Source: Cololabis saira | Lineage: Eukaryota > Chordata > Actinopteri > Beloniformes > Belonidae | Direction of reading: 5' to 3' | DNA: 64,000 nucleotides | NCBI RefSeq assembly: GCF_033807715.1 | Contig: NC_084592.1 | Coordinates: 22,763,501-22,827,500 of the forward strand | Shown here: one piece after another, positions 24,601 to 37,300 of the stretch | Position numbering within the stretch: position 1 is the first letter of the stretch | Layout: every line of letters starts with the position of its first letter | Translations under genes and position numbers: made by a program | Notes under the pieces: model-generated | What the model was told of the DNA's origin: nothing | The model's database searches: none | The model's input: the letters and a program-made list of their open reading frames with translations, nothing else

Positions 24601-27600
24601 GGATGTAATGAGTCTTTTGTTTTCCACCAGTAAAGAAAAATTAAATTATAATATTGTATTATAGGTTTAAACATATTATGTTTGTCTTTCATTGCGACCT
24701 CAATGAAGATCAGCTTACAGGCTGAATGAACGCAGGAACTGGTTTTTCTTCTATGTGAGGAAGAAACAGACTCATTTAGACAAAAACGACAATAGAGGTG
24801 GGTTTCTTAAAGGTGCAGTAGAAAGGATCCCAGAAAGTCCAACAAAACCGTGGCCACCAGTGGTGTCAGCGAAGTTTTAAGGACACATATTTGAGGCAGG
24901 GCAACATCTCACTTGAAACAGGGAATGACAAATCGGGTTTGTGACACATACACTGTGTTGTGTTGCTTAAAATACTGATAATGAGGGGCAGAATATTATT
25001 TCCCTATTTATATCACAGATATTTTTCTTTCTCACTCTTTTTTCTCTCTAGTTCCCTCAAAGGAGCTGTGAATCTGCTGCAACATGTGTATGGGGACATG
25101 TACAGTCACCTCATAGCCTCGTATTTAAAACAAGAGATCAAAGGTGGAGATGCTCTCTCTGACTCTCTGACTAACCTCATGCTTGAACTGGATGGCTTCG
25201 TCAAGACTATCTCCATTCTCCCCAACCAAAACATCTCAGACCCCAATGTCATGGTTCCTCTGATCAGCGACTTGCTCCAGTCCACAGGTCTGCAGCCACT
25301 GCTGCCTCTGCTCCTCCACGAGGGTCCCGTCAACATCTCCACGGTGCTCCATGTAGCCTCAAAGCTCAGCAGGTTCAACCAGCATCTTTTCACCTTCAAT
25401 GAAACGGATCCAACGATGCCCGAACTGGAACAACTGATAATGCAGTTACTTTCCTTGGAGAGTAACCTCACAGTGTCTCTCCCGCACATCATGGGACAAA
25501 GTCTACTCATGTATTCCAGCCACCTGAACCCTGATGATGTGGCCCGTCTCAAAGAAGCCATTCAGCCCTTCACCAACCAGACCTCAGCTGGCCTCGCTGA
25601 AGCCATCCTCTGTGCCATGGAGCTTCTGCAGACGATGGTGGATTCTCCAAATGGTGACCCAACTGACATCATTCTCGGCTACCTACGTCAGCTCCAAGAG
25701 TTTGTGGTCTCTCTTTACAGACTGCGGCTAACTGAAGGCCTGATACAAAGTGGGCAGCTGAACGTAAGCGAAGTCTCTGACCTCCACATGGTTTCCATGG
25801 ACTTTCTCAACCTCCTCACACCTGAGGGCCTTCTGAACCTCACTCAGGCTGGACCAAATGTTTCCCAGGACATTGTTATCAACAAGTTTGTAGCTTTCTT
25901 ACCACCTCCTGTCCGAAGTGATGCCATTCACTTCCTCCAGGACTTCAAGGCTCTGCAAGATGAGATGACCAAATGTTCAGAAGGCCAGAACTGTTTAGCT
26001 GGGTTTTCAGAGGTTTTCACATTCCTGGATCAAATAGTGGATATGATGCTGTCTGCCAATGGGAGTGTCACTCTTGAAATAGCCCCAATCAATTCAATTC
26101 AATCAATGTTGAAACATGAAGAAATTTCATCCACCTTCTTCTCACTCCTCCTGTCACCGGGTGATGCTGCCATCATGGAAACATTTAAACAGACCCTTCA
26201 CTTCATCAAACTGGTCATGTCTACACCAAACATCACAGTGTCCAGTGTCCAGAATGCTCTGGAATGGTCAAATCTAACCATGGAGGAGCTGAATGGCATT
26301 ACTGCACTAGCTGGAGCTGCAAACATAAGTGACCTAATGGTAAATGTGATGGGGATTGTAAATGTTCAGCAGTGTTTTGAACCTCAGAATAACCAGACAG
26401 TGACAGCCCAGTGTGTCATGGGATTGATCAACGGGGTCAGCGGCTTTCTAGCAAACCTACCCGCCCTCCATAATGACAAAGACATCCTCTCTCTAATCCA
26501 GTTAATAGTAAATAAAACCATCAGTGATGTCATGCAAGTTGACTTCAGCTCCGATCCCAGCGCAGCTATCGTGCACACCTTAAACACCACCCTGGCTAAT
26601 ATCAAGATGAGCCTTCACGTGCACCACCTCAACACTCCTGACATCATAAAAGAAATCAGAATGCTGGAGGGTTTGATAAAGCTGGTCACCAACATGGAAC
26701 CATATGAAAATATCACCTTGATAGAGGATCCCCTACATGCACAGCAAGCGTATCTGGAGCTCATTGGGTGGTACTTGAAAAACCTGGAAAATATCACCAG
26801 CAACAGTTCAGTTTCAGAGCTCCTTCATCCCCTCTTCGACATTGCGCATATGCAAGTGACATCGCAGCTGGCTCAGACAAATTTCTCCATTTTTGTCAGT
26901 GAGAAGGTAGAGTTCCTGGTAAACAGCCTCCAGTACCCTATAAATGGAGATGGGGTGAGGGAAATTGGCCAGGCAGCAGTTGAGCTCATTCGCCGTATGT
27001 TGGATTACATCAGGTTCAACATAGAAATTCAGAATAACACCTACGGTTTTGATCAACTGGTCAACACAACCCTTCTTCATTCAACCGAGCATCAAATCAA
27101 ACTCTACCTTGACCTCATCGAGCAGTGGATGAAACAGCCCAGCGTCCCATCACTCCTGACCAGTATGCTCCAGTGGGGGAACTCCTCCATGACAGCATCC
27201 GTCCCTGTGGAAGATCTCCATCACTTAATGGAGACAATGCTGCATTTTGCCAGTGATGATCAACTGGCCTATCTCTCCATGATAAACAACATCACTCAGT
27301 CTTTGAGCAAAGTCCTAATGGTGGCAGAGCAAACAGGTGGCCTACAGAGTGAACACTTGGCGGCTGCAATCTCAGAAATAGTCCAAAGGGCAATGCAGGT
27401 GTTGACCACTTTTGTGGCCCCACTTCCACCTGCTGTAGAGGAGGACATCCTGGAGATTGTGCAAGATTCACTAAATCTCATCGTCAATGCAAACATGAGT
27501 TTTGCCTCATCACGCAACATCTCCCTACTCATCCTGAAGAGAGCTGAGAGAGTCATCCATCAGATAATACCAGAAATGTTTGCAGAATACCTGATTATGG

Positions 27601-30600
27601 GGATCAGAGTCATCACTACGTATTTTGAGAGCGCAGAGGAAGTCAGTGGAGTGGATCAGTGGAATCAGATGTGAGTAATGCTACTACTTCTGCTATTCTG
27701 GGAATGGATAAAATATGCAACTAAAAGGCCTTGAAATTTACACACAAATGATGGCGATTTAAAAAAAAGAAAATGTTAGAGCATTTCCACAATTTAAAAT
27801 CCTTTTATATAAATAATAATAAAGAATAGTAGCTTATGTTTAATGTTATTAAATGAAAAATACTATGGTAAAATGGCAATTTAAAAATATTATCATGAAA
27901 CCATTTTTTTTCAATATTTTTTGGGCTCTAGTGGCCCCTCATTCAAGCTGCAGACAGGAAGGGGGTAGAGAGAGAGAATGGGGACGACCTGCAGCAAAGG
28001 TGCACTGGCCGGACTCAAACCTGCGACCACCGCAGGAGGACTGCAGCCTCAGTATATGAGCTGCTTGCTTAACCCACTGCGCCACCGAGCGGCCCATCAT
28101 AAAACCATTTAATGCAGTACTACTGTTTGACAAATATAATTCAGTGGATTATTCAGCAGACTTTTGTGTCAAAAGGGGTCACACATTTTGATTAACCCAG
28201 AATGTGCAGTATCTGTAGGCTCTGAGCATCAGAAGACATATTTTATCTTGTAGTTTTGGCTATCTGCCCACAGCTTCATGGATGTGCTTCATCCTCAGTG
28301 CTCTCATTAAGATACTTTTGTTTTACCAAAAGGCACAGCAGGTCAACATGACTGCTGTATAACCATTTTGTATTTTCAAGGATATGCATAATACTTTAGT
28401 TTGCTTTGTCGGTCGCTTCCACTTTTAAAAAGTAGCAAAACAAAACAAAAAAAACAACAACACATAAATGCACAATGCACAGTCCTTTGCATTGTTGCGG
28501 ATAAATCAGACCACACTGAGACAAACTGTGTGCAGCTGCATTTTTTACATTGCTGGTTAAATATGACCACCTTTTTGACAAGACCTGCTCAGGTGTATTG
28601 ATTTGTTTTGCTTCTGCAGAATTTTGAATGAAATGATGACAGTCCAGAGCTTCCTGCCACCAAACAGCACAGCCCAGGCCTACGTCTCCACCCTCATTAA
28701 CATCACTCACTTCATCCTGGATTCTGGCCAAGGCAAGTCAACTTCTCAGTATCACTGTGGGTGGACAGCTGAATTCTCCTGAAATGCGATGAAGCAGACG
28801 TGATGCTGTGCCCTTCATTATCTCAGCGGTGATGCTTGACAGGCTAAAGATGAAACTGGATCAGTGCACAACAGTGTGTCTTTTGAAAGTTGTAAAAGCA
28901 AGTAGAAGGCTGTGTTTGCATGTTGAGTATTAAAATTGAAATTCATGTTGTTTTCAATATTTCTAATTAACTCAGGCAACATGAGTCTCTGGACAAGTTT
29001 TGCTGGTGCATCGCTTGAGACGTTGCCAGAAATTATTGGCCAGGTAAAGTGTATGCCTAACTTTATTTGTCTTTTATATGGCTTTTAAACTGTTTTTATG
29101 CCGTCATGCATTCAAAGTTGCTGTCTGTTTCAAACTGCAAATAAATCAGGGCTCATTACATTAAGTTAATTTAATTAACTCGTTCACTTTTTAATTGACA
29201 GATGAGCAAACTCTTCAGCATGTTTTGGCAACTTGTTATGGGAGGCACAGGCTCACATGCAGTGGCTCCGTCTCTGGAGGGATTTGCTCATCTTGTTCCA
29301 GTTCTGGAGCAGGTAATGACCGGGAAGGCAAACCAAAGCACATGGGAAAAGTAAGTTTGATTATGAAGCTTAATGGAAACAAACCAAACAAATCATTATT
29401 TTGGTGCTATCAGACCTAATGTCAATTGCCATGTGTTTTGTCAAAGACTGGAAGAGTTGCTGAAAACCATCCTGTCAACCTTCGAAGGAACAGATGTGTG
29501 GAACGACACCACAAACGCGATACCCCTGCTTGAAAAAGCCATCGAAAGGGTGGTGAAGAACACGCACGCAGAGAATGGTGCGGACATTACTGAACCACAG
29601 AAATGTTGTCTCACTGTGAAACATCTGTTTATTTATCCAGAAAAAATAGACTTAAATAGTTGCATTAGGGCTGCACGATTCTGGACAAAATGAGAATCAC
29701 GATTTTTTTGCTTAGAATTGAGATCACGATTCTCTCACGATTTTTTTCCAATATAAAATTTATTGCACTTATTACTTTAACTTTGCAACAGCTGAACAAA
29801 AATATAATAACAATAAACATCTCTTGTCTTCTTTACACAAACCTTTGAATAAATTAAACAATAATAACAATTTTGAACAATATTTGTTCCTCCCTGAGTT
29901 GAACACCCTTTCAGAAAGGGGACTTGTAACAGATCCTGTAGTTCTGAGGCAACAAATTATTCCTCTGGCTGCTTTTTGCTGTAATAGCTGACATTGAACA
30001 TAAAAACAATAAACATCTCTCTTGTCTTTAAATAATTTTAACAATAACAATTTTAACAATATTTATGTGCAATATGTGTCAGGTGATGAGAAAGGTAGAT
30101 GTTTCTCCAAATGTAATCCACAATCATTAACAAAATATAACAAACATGACAACATGATAGTTGACCATGACAGGACTACAACAACCTAGAACATAGGCCT
30201 AGTCCTTTTTTTATGCAGCCATCTTTAAAAAAAAAAAAAAAAAATGTTTTTTTTTATTTTATTTTTTTTTAAATCGTGCAGCCCTAAGTTGCATGTAATT
30301 AGACTGTGATGTTCAGGACATCTTCCAAACTTAACCCCTACGACTGATGTTTCTGCATCACCTGTGTAAAAAAAAGTTATACAAGGGAAAAATCTAAGTA
30401 CATAATACATTTTAATTTCATTATACAATAAACACACACGAAAAGGATTTTCTTGTTATGGCTTACTTACTATGACTTACTGTGTTGATGACCGTCTATG
30501 TGTTTCCCCTCTGCGTGAATTCCATTTTTAAGATTTATAGAAACCAGTCGGCCTAAAGATATCCTGGAACTTTGTAGTATATAAGCTCTTGAGCCCCTAA

Positions 30601-33600
30601 CAAAGCGCCTGAATTCATATCCATAAATGCTGCTTTTAGATACACATACTATGTGTTTTACTTATAGATGATTAATATAACACTAGAAATAACTATTTTG
30701 CTTTATTATAAGTGTGGTTTTGGCATTTTTGTCTGTTGTCGCATAGGTCTGTAATCTAAAATAATAATTTGAAGTAACATTACATTTTTCTGAATGACTT
30801 GTCTGTTGACATGTTTACTTCCAAGAACATGTACGTAAGTAATGATGGTCATTCTCTGCGTCATTCTCTCATCATTTCAGAGATGATTCTAAGCCTCCAG
30901 ATTCCTGTGATCATCCTGATAAAGGACATCGCAGCGACTGTGAACGCCAGTAACATTAACTTGTCTGAACTCTCAGAGGAAATGCAGCATGCCATTGATC
31001 ACACAGTTCAAGCAGCCCAACAGGTTAGTCAATGTTTTCTCCTGTGTCACTGTCGCTGTGTCACTGTGTGTGTGCGTGTCTTCACAGTCATTCTCTAGGA
31101 CTCTTTTGTATACATGTTTGTGTATGTGCTTATGTGAGAAAGAGTGGGATAGAGAACAAAGCCCCCTTTTCATTGCGTAAGTCGTCATACACCATTGCAT
31201 TTAACAATAGCTGTTCCTCATCAGGGCTCTGTTCATAGATTAGTTGATAATACTTGACAGATTGAAGATTAAACTGTTGTTTTTGTACCCTAATCTACCT
31301 GTAACCACTCCCTGCATTGGCATTTGCCCAGTTATTTACATTTCACTTGGTTTCTAGACAAATGGCATTCTCATACCAGGACACAAACAACATGTGGGCA
31401 TGTGTTGATAGGTTAATGCTCTGAAGGTTGTTATCACCATGTATTGTACTGTAGCTTTTGACTGTTTGCCTGCTGGGATTTGCTTATTAAATCTTTTATG
31501 GTTTGTATCATTAAAATACCCTGCAGTCTTTGGTGAGACTTTTGGTCACAGAATAATGAGAGTAATCTGATTAAATGAAATTGATCTGTCAAGAAAAAAA
31601 ACTTGTATAAAGAGCAGAAAGAGCTCTAATACTACCTTGGCAGGTTGCCTGCTCTTATTGCATGATCACCAGTGTAACAGAAGTTTGCCAAGCGTAAAGG
31701 TTACAAACACAGGGTAAAAAACTAGCCTGGTTCTGAATCAAGGTAATTGAAGCAAATTATTAATGAACTTTAAAAGTTAGAAATGCAATAGTTGCTACTA
31801 AGTTCCATCATTGCTGCTCAGATCAACCACTACTCTTTTTTTCTTTCAAGCCTGGAGCGATGCACACGTCGCATCAGCCTTTTCAAGATAAACTGTTTGG
31901 AAATATTGACAAGCTTGAAGGCAGAGTTAGTATTTTCAAGTAAAAGCAGAAGGTTTGCCCTTTAAAATGGCTTTATTTTCATGTTTCTAGTTTCTTCCGA
32001 GGCTGAGAAATGAAGTTTTTTTTAGGAAATCTCTCTGATTTGAGAGGTAACTTTGAAATGAGTTTATTGAGAGTTATTCTCATTTTTATTGTTTACCCAG
32101 AGCCAGTTCATGCTTTTCTTCTCTTATCTATATAATTGTCATAATTCACTTATTCCCATAATTCATAATTATAATGCACTGAAGGAGATACTGTGTGCTG
32201 CTGCTGTCATGTGTCATACTTTTAAAGTATGAGACTTTGTCTTGTGTATACCTGAAAAACAATATCTTTCTAAGATTTCCGACATGGCGGAAACTGTTAG
32301 GTTAAAAAGTCATTAACATACATTAATTAACTTAGACAAAGACACCGGAGACTTATGGAATGATTTTCAATGGCCTTCTGCAGAAGGTTGGAGAGGAATC
32401 CTGAGAAGCTTTAGGCAACACGGCCCTTCTCTTAGCTCGTCAGAACTTCTCTCAACTGGCTGTCTGCAGAGCTGGCGCTTTTATTCAGCAAAGGATGACA
32501 GGAATGACCATATTTGGAACAGTGAATGTATAGATGGACGATTGACAAAAACAGATGGTCACACACATGACTTTTCTTAGTATGAAGAAACAAACAGACA
32601 TCCTTAAAACACAAAGAGTCAAGAGGTCAACTAAAACAGGACCTCTTGTTGGAGGTTTGAACAGATGGTTTTTAAAAACACTGGGTTATTTACAAACCAG
32701 AAGTCACCAGGCCAAACTTCATGGGGGTCTCGTGTTATCAGATGGTCCAACTAAACCTAGCTAACCTTTAAGTCAGCTTAAACGTCTTGAAACTACATGA
32801 AGGGTCAATAAATGAGCACCTTCTGGACAAACAAGAAACTCTGTAAGGCTTTGCACAGATGTGTCTAAAGACACTGCTCAGCTGTTAACAAAGCCATAAA
32901 TACCTAAATACCATCAGGGAATGGCCTGCCTGTAACTTCTGTTCCTATTCTGATAGTTTTTTATTTTCACAATGACAATCTTAATTCAAAAGTTGATTAA
33001 CCTCACATTTCCCTACTCTTGTCATTTTGAAACTTCACAGCACCCAAAATAAAACACTCCAGTGTCATTGTAAACATACAGGTAATGAAAACACAGAACA
33101 GTACAAAGACAGTAATAGTCGGAATCGGAATCGTAATCTCAGTCATTATGTCAGCATGACTCAGTAGTGAAAAAGTCTCTTCCATTCCTCGGACTCCTCT
33201 CCTAGTTTGTTGTCGCAAGTCAGTTTGACTAGTCATATTCTTCAGGCCGGGCTGGCGAGTAGGCATCAGTTGATTACTTCGGCGAGCAAAGGTTGTGGTA
33301 CCGCTCGACTTCCCGCACTACTCGAGCCTGGCATTTCTCTGCTAGCTTTCACTGCAACTGGTGAACGCAGTAGATCATTCAGCAGCCTTTACTGCTGCCG
33401 GTGCTGTCGGTGTCCTGATTTGGACAGCAAAAGGGCCCGTCCTGACGGGTGATGACGTTTCACCACTCGACTCAGGATCCGGTTACCCAGTTTCAGCAGT
33501 TCCTGCTTTAGGAGAGGGGAGAGGAAGAAAACAGCAGCGTACAAGAAGACGATTCTCATGTACAGTTCGACTAATGGCCGTCATTCAGGCCATGGCTTTC

Positions 33601-34270
33601 TTGAGCCTTAACTTAACAGGCCATTAGTTCACTCCAAGAACGAAATCCATATGAACAACTTCAAATGGATAGGTCCTTTCATGTTGTATCTGCAACATGT
33701 CGGAAAGCTCCTACTAAAAAATTTTTTAAAGGGTATTTAGTATTTTAATCCTCATGATGTATCATATGTACCCCTACATATTCCCACTCCCTCCTGTTGA
33801 GCCATAGAAACTCCCTATGGCTCAACTTAGCCACCAGGGGGAACAACTTCCTTGGAAGCACTGGTCTGCTTCACAGCATGTTTTTGCATGCCGACAGGGG
33901 TGGGGGTTTCGTTGTCATTAGACCCCCTCCTTGTTGACTTCTCCCTGGAAGAGTCAGGCTGCCAGAGTCAGGCTCCCCAGATAAGTGGCCCTCCCACTTC
34001 TTGACCTTCGCACCCTGGCAGGTCGGCAAGTCTGACTTAATGATCCCCTAGGGTTGGATATCTATGTCCCTCAGAGATCCCCCCTCCCATCACCAGATTA
34101 GATGGGCAAAACCTTTAAAATTCTGTCTCCCACCGTAGATTAGACTACAGAATTTCTCATTGAAAAATGTTCTTATTTCAACCCAAGTAGGTTATGATCT
34201 TATTAAAGTAACACACAAAAACTGTCAGTGCAGCAACTCTTCTGCAACGTAAACAGTAGTCTTCAGTGAA

Positions 34271-34311
<41 letters not shown>

Positions 34312-37300
34312 AATAAATCATAGTCACAAAACATCGGACTTAAAGGAGCATTCTATCAAATAATGTCTTCTCAACTGTTGTTGAGCTCTATTTTCCCCAA
34401 ATCAAAAGAAACGCTAGAAAATTGTCATAAAATTGTCAGAAAATTGTCTCCAGATAAATCATATAGTCTTCAGGAGATTCTTAATCTTCTGTTTGCATGC
34501 TGCAACGCAAATGCATGCTCCCCTTATGAAAACTCATAGAAGTCTTAAGAAAATTGTGGGATAAATTCCCATGCGTAAACTACACATAGACAAAAACCCA
34601 CTAACATTAAACACAACTTCAGATCATCTGCATGTGGGTTTGTGTATCACTGCAAATGTGTAAATTACTTCTCCTCAAACTACAATAACCAAACTCAATT
34701 GGTGCATTTCAGATGAACTCACAACCTAAATGGTAGCAACACTGATCACAAATGTACACATTTTCAGTGTGAATAGGCTAGTATGCACTCAGAGTTTTTT
34801 CTTTTCTAAAAAGATTGTTCAACGGGTTTGTGACTCCTCCATACAACCCTTTCTGTGTAAAATATCACTGACATACAAATGACAGTAGGCTCATGAACAG
34901 CCTTCCACTGTATTCTAAAAATACAGCGGTGCTCACAAACAGAGTAAGGACAAATGATTGATTTGTTTCACATTCATGTAACAGTCAACCCAAATCATGC
35001 ACACCTCATACTCGCAAATGGCAAGAATTGCATTTCCATACAATCTGAGTCAAATACAGTATTACAAAAGTAATCTGCAAATTAAATGATGAATTAACCC
35101 AATTTAAACCTTCTATGATTCTATGCCTTCATTCAGGGCTTAGAATGATAGAACAACCTATATTTCTCCATTTTTCTACGTCTCCTCCATAAGGAGAGCT
35201 TCTCACTTCTCAGCCTGCAGCCGCTCGTAAACCGGAGCATGCTTTCACACACACACACTCTCTCTGCAGCTTGGCCCTGCAAACTCTGCAGCTGTTTCAC
35301 AAGGTCTCATGAATACACACACACAGAGAGTGTCTCTCACAAACACACACACAGAGACACACACACAGAGCTGCAGCTTGTCACACAGACACAGAGAGTC
35401 ACACCCAGCTGCAGCCCCCACTTCTCCCCATCTTCACGTAGCTTTCTTTACCTTTTTCTTTCTTGCTAAACCTTGTCCCGTTTTGGACATTTAATCAGTT
35501 TTCTTTTAGTCTTAAATTAGTCCATTTACTTCTTTTTAAGTTTCGTGTATTATTATTTTGCAAGATTTGTCTCCATTTTCTTAAGTTTGAGGACGTCTCC
35601 CCATCAATTAAGCATCTTTTGAGATTCTTTAAGCATAAGTTTCAGCTTAACCACGCCTCTGCTATTTTTCGCCAGTTATTTTTCTTTCCTAAGTTTCTCT
35701 CAGGACACAAGTTTCCTTTTTCAACAGTTTGGTTTTAGCCTGATCTTTAGTGAACAATTTAAATTTTTCCTCTCAATTTTGAAAACCCCAAACATTGAAC
35801 AGACATAAACATCAGACAAACATTAGACAAACATAAAACACAACCATTAAAAATCATTTCCAAATAGAAACCCCTTCTCGTAATTCTGTACTTTTAAAGT
35901 CCCCTGACTTCAAAAGCCGGTCCCCGACCGAGTTAGATGTTGGTCTTACGCACTGCTCTTTAGGCAGTATTTTTAGAGGCCTCTATGCCTTCATAAAAAT
36001 CAGGTCCCCGACCCGCCGCCAAACACCATTTTCGCTAACCTCTTGTTAGTATACACAGAATTTCACTCAAAAGAGGTCTCTCACCTAGTCTCCTAGTGCC
36101 CTTCCCTGGCTCGGAAATCTCGTCGTCTGGACTCTGGAACAGCGCAGATCAATCTGGGCCCCGTTCCTGAAGTCAGAACGCTGTCGACAGATTTTTAGAT
36201 GGCCTCCTTTGACCGTACGCCGTTCCATCGCCAGAACTTGAGATTCCGGGTTTCTCTGCACCAAAATGTTAGGTTAAAAAGTCATTAACATACATTAATT
36301 AACTTAGACAAAGACACCGGAGACTTATGGAATGATTTTCAATGGCCTTCTGCAGAAGGTTGGAGAGGAATCCTGAGAAGCTTTAGGCAACACGGCCCTT
36401 CTCTTAGCTCGTCAGAACTTCTCTCAACTGGCTGTCTGCAGAGCTGGCGCTTTTATTCAGCAAAGGATGACAGGAATGACCATATTTGGAACAGTGAATG
36501 TATAGATGGACGATTGACAAAAACAGATGGTCACACACATGACTTTTCTTAGTATGAAGAAACAAACAGACATCCTTAAAACACAAAGAGTCAAGAGGTC
36601 AACTAAAACAGGACCTCTTGTTGGAGGTTTGAACAGATGGTTTTTAAAAACACTGGGTTATTTACAAACCAGAAGTCACCAGGCCAAACTTCATGGGGGT
36701 CTCGTGTTATCAGATGGTCCAACTAAACCTAGCTAACCTTTAAGTCAGCTTAAACGTCTTGAAACTACATGAAGGGTCAATAAATGAGCACCTTCTGGAC
36801 AAACAAGAAACTCTGTAAGGCTTTGCACAGATGTGTCTAAAGACACTGCTCAGCTGTTAACAAAGCCATAAATACCTAAATACCATCAGGGAATGGCCTG
36901 CCTGTAACTTCTGTTCCTATTCTGATAGTTTTTTATTTTCACAATGACAATCTTAATTCAAAAGTTGATTAACCTCACAGAAACTCTATGCTAATACTGT
37001 TTTATATACAACACATGTATGGGTGTGTTACAGTAAAATCATGAGATGATACCTGTGTGATATTTATGCCCTTTTCATTGCTTCTCTGTAAACCTCAATA
37101 GTAGAGCAATTAGGTTTTTTCCCATGAGCCCGTGCCCTTTGTCGCAGACTATTTGTTCTGTTTTCTTTTCTCTCAGCACAAGGAATTGAACAGGTTATAT
37201 CAATAAGGTGTTTCTCTTTTTGTTTTGCTGCAGGCAAATGGCACATTGAAATGCAGCGAGGCTCTCAAAATATGGGAGTCTGTTAGAGAGACAGCAGAGT

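Larger units (their letters stand above)
32295..36979 (-). mobile_element. Complete LTR retroelement, non-coding, antisense to abca12
   Basis: Two 713-bp direct repeats (32295-33007 and 36267-36979) begin TGTTAGG and end CTCACA. They enclose 3,259 bp and are flanked by the 5-bp duplication GAAAC (32290-32294 and 36980-36984). Minus-strand orientation is shown by a primer-binding-site match next to the right LTR (TGGTGCAGAGAAACCCGG on the minus strand, 36246-36263, three bases from the LTR), resembling a tRNA-Phe 3' end, and a purine tract AAGAGTAGGGAAA on the minus strand abutting the left LTR (33008-33020). No gag, pol or protease reading frame remains, and the longest internal ORFs are under 100 codons. 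It is thus a LARD-like non-autonomous element mobilised by an unknown partner. Family (Gypsy or ERV) undetermined. Confidence 0.92.

Noticed and set aside
25106..25561. 151-codon minus-strand ORF and other antisense ORFs within the giant exon
   Set aside because: Shadow frames of a strongly coding exon; no family resemblance.
32432..32764. Small ORFs duplicated exactly at 36404-36736
   Set aside because: They lie in the LTRs and are duplicated with them; not independent genes.
33361..33627. 88-codon + strand ORF with an Arg-rich tail in the LTR element
   Set aside because: Antisense to the element, no recognisable retroelement domain, and biased composition.
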